The notes under the pieces are model-generated. The model was given only the letters and a program-made list of their open reading frames with translations, was not told the DNA's origin and did not search any database. From Nitrospirae bacterium JdFR-81 (GTDB lineage Bacteria; Nitrospirota; Thermodesulfovibrionia; UBA6902), in assembly GCA_002011735.1 (NCBI GenBank), contig MTOQ01000013.1, positions 1-56,553 of the forward strand: DNA of 56,553 bases. Direction: 5' to 3'. Numbering within the stretch: position 1 is the stretch's first letter; each line of letters opens with the position of its first letter. Of this stretch, positions 8,547 through 17,638 are shown one piece after another. The translations under genes were made by a program, and so were the position numbers.

Positions 8547-9500
8547 ATGAAGAAGACGATACTGACGATGTTATTGCTTGTCCTCCCCTTCACAAACGCC
8601 CAATCCTTTGATGGCCCCCTGCAGGTGAGAAATCAACTCCCCATATTCCTCCATGCTGACCAGCCCTATATCGAGAAGGCAGGGGTCGAGGACTCGCTCT
8701 CATTGAGCCTCTCCCACTCAAGCACATATATAGTGCAGGCCTCACAGGACTGGGTAATCAACCTGGACATGGAGACAACAGAACTCAACATGAGGCTTAA
8801 AAAGGTCGTTAACGGGATGGAGTTAAACATTGATGTGCCGTTATTAATCCTCAGCGATGGATTCATGGACGGCTTTCTTGATCTCTATCACAGCACATTC
8901 GGTTTTAACGACTATGGAAGACCGAACAGGCCATTAAACAGCTTTCTCTATGAGATAAAAAGGGAGGGGATAAGGATCATAAAGGGAGAAGAGGGGATCG
9001 GGCTCGGAGACATAAGGGTTGGAGTCAAGAGGTTATTATATTCAGGTGATGGATTAAACATAGGGGTCAGGGGCGGTGTGGAGCTTCCTACAGGAGATGC
9101 CGACAAGGGGTTTGGTAACGGAGGGCTTGATACAGACATCGCCTTACTGATAGACAAGGCAATATCAGGGAGGATCATGACCTACATTAATATCGGCGCC
9201 GTGCATACAGGCGACCTCAGGACATCAGAAAGGCTGACCCTCAGAGATTTCCTCTATGCCGGCATTGCCGTTGAGGGGATGGTAAACAGGAGACTGGGCC
9301 TCCTTGTCCAGCTCGAAGGACACCCCTCAATCTATCCCGAAACAGGCCTTGAGGCCGTTGATACATGTGCATGCCTTCTTGCATTCGGCGGCAGGTATTA
9401 CAGGGCAGAGGATACCATCGAGTTTTCGATCACAGAGGATATAAGTGCAGGCTCAGCGCCTGACTTTATTATTAACATCACATACAAAAAGGAGATTTAA
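8547..9500 (+). CDS. DUF3187 family protein, probable outer-membrane beta-barrel
   Basis: A 317-residue exported protein. The signal peptide is MKKTILTMLLLVLPFTNAQS, and the rest consists of alternating strands such as GDIRVGVKRLLY, LNIGVRGGVELPTGDADKGFGNGG and RIMTYINIGAVHTGD. The segment ELPTGDADKGFGNGGLD is characteristic of DUF3187. Function is unknown; a barrel in the outer membrane is inferred from the strand pattern. The start at 8547 was chosen because it is followed by a clean signal peptide; longer in-frame extensions run into the divergent APS kinase gene. It ends one base before the next gene. Confidence 0.72.
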   Translation: MKKTILTMLLLVLPFTNAQSFDGPLQVRNQLPIFLHADQPYIEKAGVEDSLSLSLSHSSTYIVQASQDWVINLDMETTELNMRLKKVVNGMELNIDVPLLILSDGFMDGFLDLYHSTFGFNDYGRPNRPLNSFLYEIKREGIRIIKGEEGIGLGDIRVGVKRLLYSGDGLNIGVRGGVELPTGDADKGFGNGGLDTDIALLIDKAISGRIMTYINIGAVHTGDLRTSERLTLRDFLYAGIAVEGMVNRRLGLLVQLEGHPSIYPETGLEAVDTCACLLAFGGRYYRAEDTIEFSITEDISAGSAPDFIINITYKKEI

Positions 9501-9501
9501 G

Positions 9502-9864
9502 ATGCAACATGAAAGACTCATTCATGACTGGATGGTCTCACACCTCAAACATCGTCTATCAAGAGATTACAGGGATATCAGGGTCAACCACGGAGGAGAA
9601 CAGAAGAACGAGTTTAAGGGGCACTATCCTGACCTCATCCTCGGCAACCATGGGCTCGTCCTTGCAGTCATGGAGGTCGAGACAGAGGAGAGTATAACCC
9701 CTCAAAAGGCCGAGGAATGGAAGGAGCTCTCAGGCCTTGGTGTCAAACTGATCCTCATGGTCCCAAAGCCTTCAAGGGCAAAGACCCTTGACCTCCTCTG
9801 GAAGGCAGGGATAGCAGACAGGGTATCTGTGGGCACATATGAGATAAATATAAATATGCCGTGA
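9502..9864 (+). CDS. Small conserved protein with nuclease-like fold, function unknown
   Basis: A 120-residue soluble protein. The ATG at 9502 has a good AAGGAGA site upstream and starts two bases after the DUF3187 stop. The order of elements (GHYPDLIL at about residues 41-48, then LAVMEVETE at about 55-63, then a helix KAEEWKEL and strand VKLILMVP) resembles the PD-(D/E)xK nuclease core, but the usual Lys of the E-x-K motif is Thr or Glu here (EVETE), so catalysis is doubtful. I cannot assign a function. It is the last gene before the WYL-controlled operon, with 258 bases between them, and seems to belong to the DUF3187 transcript. Confidence 0.65.
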   Translation: MQHERLIHDWMVSHLKHRLSRDYRDIRVNHGGEQKNEFKGHYPDLILGNHGLVLAVMEVETEESITPQKAEEWKELSGLGVKLILMVPKPSRAKTLDLLWKAGIADRVSVGTYEININMP

Positions 9865-10063
9865 ATACCGATTCACATTCGCCCTGTCTCAATTGACAAA
9901 TCCTATTGTGGAGTGTGAGGGCTGATCGAATTAATCCAGAAACGGGACATTAGAAGAAGAGATAACTACCAAAAAATCTTTAAAATTCCTTCGTACTGAT
10001 AACCCCCACCTAAATCTTCCCTGGTTTGAAGAGATAATCCCGGGCCAATTATGCTGATTCAAA

Positions 10064-10111
10064 CTGCCACACTGGTGGCAGTGAGGGTATAATATAATAC
10101 CCTAAAAGGGT
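10064..10111 (+). promoter_or_regulatory. Promoter and candidate operators of the WYL-McrBC operon
   Basis: An inverted repeat CTGCCAC-ACTG-GTGGCAG (10064-10081) lies where the -35 element would be, just upstream of a consensus TATAAT (10088-10093). A second dyad, ACCCT-AAA-AGGGT (10099-10111), lies across the predicted transcription start. Two dyads around a promoter directly in front of a WYL regulator gene suggest autoregulation. The regulator-operator link is inferred from position. Confidence 0.5.
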
Positions 10112-10122
10112 GGTATGGGATA

Positions 10123-11046
10123 ATGTCATACAAGTTTGACTCCCTCATGATAATCCTCAACAAGCTTGAGAACAAAGAGAAGGTCACTGTCAGATCCCTC
10201 ATGGAGGAGCTTGAAGTCAGTGAGAGGACTGTTCATCGGTATCTCAATACCCTCCAGATCGGCGGATTCCCCATCAAATATGACAGGAAAAGAGAGACCT
10301 ACTGTTTTGAAGAAGGCTATACCCTGAGCAAACCCGACCTTACCCTTGAGGAGAGCCTTGCCTTTGCCCTCTCGAAGAAACTGATGAAGAGCCTTGGCCC
10401 AGGTTTTGAGAAACGACTCTCAGACATAGAGAAGAAACTCTCCATGAAGGATGCAAAACTCCAGGAGCAGTTTTTATTGAAAGGGCCTGAACAGCCAGAG
10501 GCAATAAAAGGCATGATTGAAGAGATAACCGGTGCAATCAAAAACTTCAGGGTGATAGAACTCACCTATAAAAGTGCCTATTCTGACAGAGAATCTGTGA
10601 GAAAGGTCGAACCATACTATCTTTTCTTCGACAATGACATATGGTATCTGAGAGGATATTGCCATTTAAGAAAAGAGCTCCGGACCTTTGCCCTCGACAG
10701 GGTGATATCCGTAAGGCCACTGAACAAACATTTTGTACCCGAGAAGATATCACCTGATGAAGACATCTCAGGGGCCTTTGGCCCTGTGGTAGGTGGCAAA
10801 CCGGTAGAAGTAATCCTAAGATTTGATGCCCCTATCAAACCCTTTGTCAGCAGAAAGAAGTGGCATCGTAGCCAGAAGTTAAAGGAATTAGAGGACGGGG
10901 GAGTTGAGATGAGATTCAGGGTCAATGGCTTAGCAGGTATAAAGCCATGGATTTATCAATGGTTACCCCATGTTAAAGTGATAGCCCCTGAGGAGCTAAA
11001 GAGGATAATGAGGGCAGAACTCAAAAGAGCCATTAAAAACATATAA
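10123..11046 (+). CDS. HTH-WYL domain transcriptional regulator
   Basis: A 307-residue DeoR/YafY-type regulator. An N-terminal winged helix-turn-helix (about residues 5-65; SLMEELEVSERTVHRYLNTL) is followed by a WYL domain (about 135-215) with YKSAYSDRESVRKVEPYYLFFDNDIWYLRGYCHLRKELRTFALDRV and a C-terminal WCX-like extension (about 220-300). WYL domains bind nucleic acid or nucleotide ligands and often control anti-phage operons, as in the BrxR/CapW group. It is the first gene of a tightly spaced six-gene operon and probably represses its own promoter. Base composition is close to that of the housekeeping genes. Confidence 0.88.
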   Translation: MSYKFDSLMIILNKLENKEKVTVRSLMEELEVSERTVHRYLNTLQIGGFPIKYDRKRETYCFEEGYTLSKPDLTLEESLAFALSKKLMKSLGPGFEKRLSDIEKKLSMKDAKLQEQFLLKGPEQPEAIKGMIEEITGAIKNFRVIELTYKSAYSDRESVRKVEPYYLFFDNDIWYLRGYCHLRKELRTFALDRVISVRPLNKHFVPEKISPDEDISGAFGPVVGGKPVEVILRFDAPIKPFVSRKKWHRSQKLKELEDGGVEMRFRVNGLAGIKPWIYQWLPHVKVIAPEELKRIMRAELKRAIKNI

Positions 11047-11065
11047 CCCTTAAAAAGGAGGACTT

Positions 11066-12289
11066 ATGGGAGAGAGACTAAAGTGTCCGGTCTGTGGAAA
11101 ACCACTGACACGTGCAGAGTATGACAGGGCCCTGGGCCTCTGGAAGGAAAAACAGGAGCATATAAAACACCTTGAGGCAGAGCAGAAGAAACTCAGGGAG
11201 AACCAGAAGAGGCTTGAAGAAGAGAGAAAGAGGCTCAAGGCACAGGAGAAGGCGTATAAACAGCAGGTAAAGAAACTGACCGACGAATTTCAAAGGCAGA
11301 AGACCCAGCTCATAAAAGAGAGGGACAGGCTCTTACAGGAGCAGAGAAAGAAATTTACAGAGGAGATGCATAAGCAGAGGGCCAGGATGGAAAAATCCTT
11401 TGAACTCCGCATGAAGAAAGAGATCCAGAAAGGCATTGCCCGTGGCATAGAAGAGCAGAAGAAACAGATCAAGAAGCAGGAAGAAGAGCTCAGGAAGGCA
11501 AAGAACAGGATGCAACAGCTTGAGAGGAGCCTGCGCATCTCTGCCAGAAAGTATGAGCAGGCCAATGAGGAGATCAAGAGACTGAGGAAACAGCTTGAAC
11601 AGGGCATTACCCCACAGATAGAGGGACTGCTTGAAGAAGACAATCTCCTCTCAAAACTCAAGGAACTATATCCTGAAGACAGGTTTGAGCATCCAGGCAA
11701 GAAAGGTGATATAATTCAGATCGTTATAGATCAGGGCAGGGAGGTTGGCAAAATAGTTTATGAATGTAAGAAGGTGAAGACATTCAACAGCAGACATATC
11801 GATCAGGCCAGAGAGGCACGCAATAAACGACAGGCCGATTTTGCCATTCTTGTAACAAACGCCTTTCCATCGAAGAGACAGTTCTACTTTGTTGAAAAGA
11901 CGGTGTTTGTAATCAGTCCCATAAGCCTTGAGCCCATAACCTATATCCTCAGGGCCAGCCTGGTGAGGATAGCCCTGTTGAAGATGAGCAATGAGGCAAA
12001 GGAGAAGGCAGTCCAGAGGGTCTATGAGTATCTCTCAAGCAGTGAGTATAATAACAAAGTGAATGATATTGCTAACCAGCTTTTTGAACTCGGCAAAGAA
12101 CTCCGTTCTGAGATATCTGCTCACAAACGCACCTGGGAGAAGAGATACAACATATACCGTTGTCTATTTAATGACATAAGATTGATAGACCACAAGCTGA
12201 AGGAACTCGTCCACGACAGCACCAACAACAAACAAAAACTCCTGCCACTGAGAAAGGAATATATCGAGATTACGGAATTGGGAGGGTGA
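11066..12289 (+). CDS. DUF2130 family coiled-coil protein with predicted nuclease domain
   Basis: A 407-residue protein. A zinc-knuckle-like start (CPVCGK, residues 7-12) is followed by a very long charged coiled coil (about 25-200) and a globular domain (about 205-320) with GKKGDIIQIVIDQ and KIVYECKKVK. This is the DUF2130 pattern, in which D and E-x-K (ECK) suggest a PD-(D/E)xK nuclease fold. The C-terminal helical tail ends at about 405. A GGAGG site precedes the ATG and the gene lies 19 bases after the WYL gene. DUF2130 proteins are found in phages and accessory islands; a nuclease role is inferred from the motif. Confidence 0.78.
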   Translation: MGERLKCPVCGKPLTRAEYDRALGLWKEKQEHIKHLEAEQKKLRENQKRLEEERKRLKAQEKAYKQQVKKLTDEFQRQKTQLIKERDRLLQEQRKKFTEEMHKQRARMEKSFELRMKKEIQKGIARGIEEQKKQIKKQEEELRKAKNRMQQLERSLRISARKYEQANEEIKRLRKQLEQGITPQIEGLLEEDNLLSKLKELYPEDRFEHPGKKGDIIQIVIDQGREVGKIVYECKKVKTFNSRHIDQAREARNKRQADFAILVTNAFPSKRQFYFVEKTVFVISPISLEPITYILRASLVRIALLKMSNEAKEKAVQRVYEYLSSSEYNNKVNDIANQLFELGKELRSEISAHKRTWEKRYNIYRCLFNDIRLIDHKLKELVHDSTNNKQKLLPLRKEYIEITELGG

Positions 12290-12329
12290 GGGAAAAAGTA
12301 GATATATAATATTCGCAAAAGGAGGTATT

Positions 12330-13181
12330 ATGGGTAATACAATAGAAAAATTTTTGTCTGCCTTGAATAAAAAGGATGGCAATTTTCGGAAAAGTGCAGG
12401 TAACTATGCTAATAGAGTCCACATACATCATAACCCGAAGAAAGACATTAAAATCCCACAGAAAAAAGATCCAAGCAAAACAAAGAATTGTGACATTGTT
12501 TTTGCTCATTTATATGAAAATCCACGAACTAAAGAATTATTCTGGCTCAAGAAAGCGGCTAATTCACAACATGTTCATGGACATAAGTGTATTTCTTATA
12601 TTTTTCATAATCTATTATCTTCCCCTCCAGTAAAAATCAAACGTGATTTGGCAAAGAAAATATTAGATTCGGAACTTCCTAAGATCGTCGATTACCTAAA
12701 TAAAATAGAAAAGGATAATATAACTTTAGAAGATTTGGATTATAACCATGAAGAAATAGAGCAAGTGTCTACATATCTTATCGAACGTCAAATTAGGAAT
12801 GTTGGAGGAGGATACCGGAACCACGAAGATAATCGTAAGGTAGAAAAAGCAGCTATTAAATTCGTTATAAGACATTACAAACAACAGGGGTGGAATGTCC
12901 AGTCTGTGGAATTTGAGAAAAGAGGATACGATTTACTCTGCACAAAAGGAACAAGAGAGGAGCATGTTGAAGTAAAAGGTATCAAAGGTACAGAGTTATC
13001 ATTTATTGTTACATCTCGTGAAGTTGAACAGGCTCATATAGACCCCCACTCGGTATTCTGCGTGGTGACCTCTGCCTTATCAAAGAGACCAAAATTATCA
13101 CGTTTTACTGGTAAAGAATTTATTAATTCCTTCAAGTTAAATCCGTTAGCATTCAAAGCTATATTTAGTTTGAAAAAATAA
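12330..13181 (+). CDS. DUF3883 domain protein, putative restriction-associated nuclease
   Basis: A 283-residue protein. Residues about 1-150 match nothing I recognise. Residues about 165-270 look like DUF3883: a helix (KAAIKFVIRHYKQQGW), the strand pair GYDLLCTKG / EEHVEVKGIKG with D and E-V-K as in PD-(D/E)xK enzymes, then ELSFIVTSREVEQA and a terminal strand-helix. DUF3883 is frequent in restriction and defence proteins. AAAGGAGGT precedes the ATG. The gene is markedly AT-rich (about 28-33% GC in sampled lines against about 48-55% outside), pointing to recent acquisition. It sits between DUF2130 and mcrB with gaps of 40 and 33 bases. Confidence 0.68.
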   Translation: MGNTIEKFLSALNKKDGNFRKSAGNYANRVHIHHNPKKDIKIPQKKDPSKTKNCDIVFAHLYENPRTKELFWLKKAANSQHVHGHKCISYIFHNLLSSPPVKIKRDLAKKILDSELPKIVDYLNKIEKDNITLEDLDYNHEEIEQVSTYLIERQIRNVGGGYRNHEDNRKVEKAAIKFVIRHYKQQGWNVQSVEFEKRGYDLLCTKGTREEHVEVKGIKGTELSFIVTSREVEQAHIDPHSVFCVVTSALSKRPKLSRFTGKEFINSFKLNPLAFKAIFSLKK

Positions 13182-13214
13182 GATACAAATCGACATGAGG
13201 AAGGAGAGGAATAA

Positions 13215-14597
13215 ATGGAAAATTTGAGAAATACGGTGAGGCGATTAACAGAAGAAGAGAAAAAACAAGCCATTGCCGCTGCCAAGAGAGAAAAAGCTAA
13301 GGGGTCGCGTAGTCAAGGAACATCTAACATCCCAGTAGAAGTAGAATATAAGGGGAAAATATATGTTGGAACAGGGAAAGAAGTATTTCGAATACTAAAA
13401 AAAGATAGTGGAGTAAAGTCGTCAACTCTTACGGCTCTTGTAAAAAAGATTGGTGCTAAGTGGCTATTTAATCCATTGGCTGAAGAAGGCGAAATAAGTA
13501 ATATACGTACAGAAACAGAAAAACATCTTAAGGAGACAAAGATACAATCAGATTCAGAAGGTGTTTATAAACTACTTGAAAAGAAAAAACAGATCATTCT
13601 CTATGGGCCACCTGGGACGGGGAAGACATATAGTACAAAGGAGATTGCCCTTGAGCTGTTTACTGAAGAAGAGGAAGAGTACGAAGAATTGCGTGACAAA
13701 GGCAGAATCGAATTCATCACCTTTCATCCCTCCTATAGCTATGAAGAATTCATAGAAGGCATCACTGTCGAGACAGAAAGAGAGGGAGTTGCTACCGAAA
13801 GTGTCAAGTATAAACTCAGACCTGGGATTTTTAAAGAGATGTGCAAGAAAGCCTTAGGATCTCTTATTAATTTACCAGATGAGGAAATTGAGGAGAAGAC
13901 ATGGCGTGAAGTTTTTGATGCCTATATAGAGAAAGAAGTTGTGGATTTTGAAGATGCACCTCCATATGTCCTTATCATAGACGAGATCAACAGGGGTGAT
14001 ATGGCAAAGATATTTGGAGAGCTCATAACCCTGCTTGAGGCTGACAAACGCCTTGGAGAAGATAATGAATTAATTGCCACTCTGCCCACATCTGGCGACA
14101 GATTCGGCGTTCCACCAAATCTCTACATCATCGGCACAATGAACACAGCAGACAGAAGCATCGCCCTCCTGGATGTGGCATTGAGAAGGAGATTTGGTTT
14201 TATCGCCATGGAACCAGACCTTGAGATGTTAAGAAGTCATATAGAGAATACTACGGATATAGAAGAGAACACGAAATCTCTCCTTACTCACTCAATTAAG
14301 GCCATTGAAAAGATAAACCAAAAGATATGCCATGACAGGGCCATAGGCAGGGACAAACAGATAGGCCATTCCTATTTATTGAAAGTTAAAAATACAGAAG
14401 ATCTGGCCATGGTCTGGCGACATGAGATACTGCCCCTCCTTGAAGAGTACTGCTACGGAGACTATCAGAAGATCAACCAGATACTCTTTAATAGTGATTC
14501 AGACACTGAGTGGATAAGTCAATGTGAAGGGATTAAAGATATCACAGCCAATAACATCAGAGACATGCTCAATGAGATAATTTCTGATGGTGAATAA
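13215..14597 (+). CDS. mcrB: McrB-like AAA+ GTPase subunit of a modification-dependent restriction system
   Basis: A 460-residue protein. The N-terminal about 120 residues are basic and unassigned, in the position of the McrB DNA-recognition domain. The AAA+ domain follows: Walker A GPPGTGKT (about residue 132), Walker B with LIIDEINRGDMAKIFGELI (the McrB EINR form) and sensor/arginine region MNTADRSIALLDVALRRRF. McrB hexamers bind target DNA, hydrolyse GTP and drive the McrC nuclease. AGGAGAGG precedes the ATG. It overlaps mcrC by 11 bases. The first about 125 codons are AT-rich like the preceding gene, while the AAA+ part is closer to host composition, suggesting a domain swap. Target specificity cannot be read from sequence. 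Confidence 0.9.
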   Translation: MENLRNTVRRLTEEEKKQAIAAAKREKAKGSRSQGTSNIPVEVEYKGKIYVGTGKEVFRILKKDSGVKSSTLTALVKKIGAKWLFNPLAEEGEISNIRTETEKHLKETKIQSDSEGVYKLLEKKKQIILYGPPGTGKTYSTKEIALELFTEEEEEYEELRDKGRIEFITFHPSYSYEEFIEGITVETEREGVATESVKYKLRPGIFKEMCKKALGSLINLPDEEIEEKTWREVFDAYIEKEVVDFEDAPPYVLIIDEINRGDMAKIFGELITLLEADKRLGEDNELIATLPTSGDRFGVPPNLYIIGTMNTADRSIALLDVALRRRFGFIAMEPDLEMLRSHIENTTDIEENTKSLLTHSIKAIEKINQKICHDRAIGRDKQIGHSYLLKVKNTEDLAMVWRHEILPLLEEYCYGDYQKINQILFNSDSDTEWISQCEGIKDITANNIRDMLNEIISDGE

Positions 14598-15873
14598 TAG
14601 CAGTATCATAGAAGTCCCAGAATACAAATCAATAAAGATAGAACCTCTAAGTGATAGAGAGATTGAGTATCTCAGGCAGGACTGCTTTAACTACAGGGAG
14701 GAAGGAAAGTCACCTTATAAAGTAAGGCGTTTGAAAGAGAAAGACGAGATTGAAAACACCTCCTACTCTGGTATCATCCAGCTTGATAACTTCAGGATTC
14801 ATTTCTCCACAAAGGTCAGCACAAACCTGTTCTACATGCTCACCTTTCTTAAAGACGAAAAAGCGTTCCTCTATGATTCAGAAAGGATTATTGAGATAAA
14901 AGAAGGCGAATGCTTCTTCGACATCATTGGCAGGCTCTTTCTGAACGAACTGGAAAAGATCTTTGAGAGAGGCTTCTATAAGAGATATGTCAGAAAAGAA
15001 GAAAATCTTGCCTTCCTTAAAGGCAAGCTATTGATTAAACATCAGATAAGAAACGATTTCACCAGAAGGCCAGAGTTTTACTGCTCATATGAAGACCTGA
15101 CATACGACAACCTCGAGAATCGCATAATCCTGCGTGCCGCAACCCTCCTGATTCCACTTATCCGTTTTAATGAAGAGATAAAGGGTGACCTCCTTAAATA
15201 TACCCATCTCCTCAGAGAAGAAGTCAGCCTCATTGATGTGAATCCCGAAGACTGCAATCGGATAAGGTTTCACAGGCTCAATGACTACTATGAAGCCATA
15301 ATCCAGCTCTCAAAGGTTATTCTTCAGTATCACTTCATCAGGCATACACAGAAGGGACTCTCCAAGGGGTTCAATTTTATTGTAAACATGAACAGAGTAT
15401 ACGAGGACTTTATCACCTCTGTTATCGAAGACATCGTCTCAACTGATGAGGAATTTCAGGACTTCGTGGTGGAGAAACAGGCAAGATTTGACAGTCTTGT
15501 AAGAGAGAGAACGATTATCACAAGACCCGACATAATCCTCCGCAGGAAGAACACCGAAGAGTATCCTGTTATTATTGACGCCAAGTACAAGAGGGAGGAG
15601 GACAACACAGACTATTATCAGGTGATAGCCTATGCTATGGCAATACCTACAGCAAAGGTATGTTGCTTAATTTATCCAGCAGAAGAAGAAAGGATTGAGA
15701 CAAGGATTTTAACTCTTAAAAGAAAGGCCTTTGACAGCGCAAGAGAAGATGTAAGATTACATGCAATCAAGATCAATTTATTCTGGGAAGAAAAGACGGG
15801 ATTTAAAGATTATATAACGAAGGTAAAGAGAGAATTAAAAGGCGAATTATTAAATGTAGTAGAATTCCATTAA
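14587..15873 (+). CDS. mcrC: McrC-like nuclease subunit
   Basis: A 428-residue McrC family protein. The N-terminal region carries beta-rich segments (about 1-120) including FRIHFSTKVSTNLFYMLTFL; the middle contains EDLTYDNLENRIILRAATLL; the C-terminal PD-(D/E)xK nuclease core is TRPDIILRRKN with IIDAKYKRE (about residues 320-345), in which D and D-A-K are the expected catalytic residues. McrC is stimulated by McrB to cut DNA. It is translated from a start inside the end of mcrB (11-base overlap), as usual for this pair. Everything needed for activity appears present. Confidence 0.9.
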   Translation: MVNNSSIIEVPEYKSIKIEPLSDREIEYLRQDCFNYREEGKSPYKVRRLKEKDEIENTSYSGIIQLDNFRIHFSTKVSTNLFYMLTFLKDEKAFLYDSERIIEIKEGECFFDIIGRLFLNELEKIFERGFYKRYVRKEENLAFLKGKLLIKHQIRNDFTRRPEFYCSYEDLTYDNLENRIILRAATLLIPLIRFNEEIKGDLLKYTHLLREEVSLIDVNPEDCNRIRFHRLNDYYEAIIQLSKVILQYHFIRHTQKGLSKGFNFIVNMNRVYEDFITSVIEDIVSTDEEFQDFVVEKQARFDSLVRERTIITRPDIILRRKNTEEYPVIIDAKYKREEDNTDYYQVIAYAMAIPTAKVCCLIYPAEEERIETRILTLKRKAFDSAREDVRLHAIKINLFWEEKTGFKDYITKVKRELKGELLNVVEFH

Positions 15874-15897
15874 GCTCAAGGCCCATCGAAGAGGACG

Positions 15898-17496
15898 ATG
15901 GTAAGATTAACCTTTTATGGAGGCATAAGAGAAATAGGAGGGAATCAGATCCTTCTTGAGGATGGAGACAGGTCTGTATTTTTTGACTTTGGACTATCAT
16001 TCAAGAGATACAAAAAATTTTATGAAGAATACCTTAAACCTCGCGCTGGTTCAGGCTTGCTTGATCCTTTAATTATGGGATTACTCCCTCCGCTAAAAGG
16101 GATCTACAGAGATGACCTGCAAAATTCCGAGATCTGGAAGCACTTCCATGCCAGCCCTTTTGTCTGAAAATTAAAAAAGTTAGACGGAGTTCTTTTAAGT
16201 CACGCCCACCTTGACCACTCAGGTTATATCTCTTTCCTTAAAAAAGAGATTCCCATCTGTTCAAGCTCAATGACTGCTTTTATTGTGAAGGCAGTTCAAG
16301 ACAGTGGAAGACCTGATTTTGATAGACGTATCTGCTATTTTACTCCATGCGAGACCGGTATACCTGCAGGGTGGAGACAAGAGGCATTTCTGTCAGACTC
16401 ATCCAGTCCTGATGAACAACGCCTTTTTCTCCTGGGAGATATCTCGCCGCGCAAACTGCCCAAGAAAGCGGTAGAATTTTGGGCAAACCCAGCAAAAACA
16501 AAAGAGCTTATCTCGTGTTCCCCTGGAAATTGTAAAGAATTTGTTTTTAACTTAAAATGTTTTGCTGTTGATCATTCGATACCAGGGGCAACAGCATGGG
16601 CAGTGGAAACCAACGCTGGATGGATAATTTACACTGGTGACCTTCGTCTACATGGGAAGAAGAAGGAATTCACACAGAAGTTTCTGAAGAATGCCGCAAG
16701 ACTTAAGCCCAAGGTGCTCATAATAGAAGGCACCAGGGTAGATGATGAAAGAAAGATTAACGAAGAAGAGGTTAAGGGTAATCTCCTTAAAGTTGTAAAG
16801 AGGTTCAAGGGGAAACTGGTTATAGCTGACTTTGGCGCAAGAAATATAGAGCGGTTAGAAACATTTCTCGAAATCGCAGAGGAAGTCGGGAGAAAGCTTG
16901 TTATAACGGATAAAGATGCCTACCTGCTCGATGCGCTCCATGTATTGGATCCAGCTATTCCTGATGCAACCAATAAGCATATATATGTCTATCAGAAGAC
17001 AACCGCAAATAAAAGTCCTGATATATGGAAGAGAAACATTTATGCTAAGTATAGCAATAAGATCGTGATGGCAGAAGATATTCGCAGAAATCAAGAAGAT
17101 TTTATTTTGTGCTTCAGTTTTTTCGATATAAACGAATTGCCAAGTCTTAAACCCGAGCCAGAGAGTGCATATATTTATTCTTCAAGTGAACTTTACGATG
17201 AAGAGCAGGAAATAGATTTCCGGCGACTTCATGCCTGGCTTGAACATTTCCAGATTAAAGGAATAGGATTGCCAAGGGAAATAGCTTACCGGAAATGGGA
17301 GATTCCAGAGGATGAAAAAGCACTTCATGCCTCAGGACATGCCGCCGGCCCTGAGTTAATAGAGATGGTCTGCTTGATTAAACCACAATATGTCCTCCCG
17401 GTACACACCGAAAGACCTGAATATTTCAGGGAACACCTCCGCGATACAGATATCAAGGTAAGAATAGCTGAACCAGGTGAGTGTATAAATATCTAA
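15898..17496 (+). pseudogene. RNase J-like beta-CASP MBL-fold gene interrupted by an in-frame TGA
   Basis: One open frame of 533 codons broken only by TGA at 16165-16167. Before it lies the MBL start (FYGGIREIGGNQILLEDGD). After it, in the same frame, come the metal motif SHAHLDHSG, then VDHSIPGATAW, YTGDLRLHG and the beta-CASP motifs DFGARN, SGHAAGPELIEM and VLPVHTE of RNase J-like enzymes. The downstream ATG at 16270 lies after HxHxDH, so reinitiation could not give a metal-binding enzyme. A point nonsense mutation is the simplest reading; UGA readthrough or selenocysteine is possible, since UGA appears to be recoded elsewhere in this window, but I see no good SECIS hairpin. It sits 24 bases after mcrC and ends at the operon terminator. 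Confidence 0.75.
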
Positions 17497-17533
17497 CCAA
17501 AAAACTTGCACTTGCGAAGTGCAGGTTTTTTGG
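17497..17533 (+). terminator. Rho-independent terminator of the McrBC operon
   Basis: An inverted repeat starting right after the beta-CASP stop: arms CCAAAAAAC-TGCACTT and AAGTGCA-GTTTTTTGG with a GCG loop and a single internal mismatch. The 3' arm contains six T. The matching A-run on the other arm means it could work in both directions. Confidence 0.8.
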
Positions 17534-17638
17534 TGGGATCCACTTTGCGCAGTCTACACGGGGACTACTTTACATGGTGCGATAAATAGGACAGAATATG
17601 AGGATGACTCATTTGTCTATGTTGTTAATTGTTAATAA

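Noticed and set aside
16165-16215. Selenocysteine at the TGA of the beta-CASP gene
   Set aside because: The following bases give only A/T stems with bulges and no G in the first two loop positions, and the codon is not at a redox or metal-binding position. Kept as a minor alternative only.
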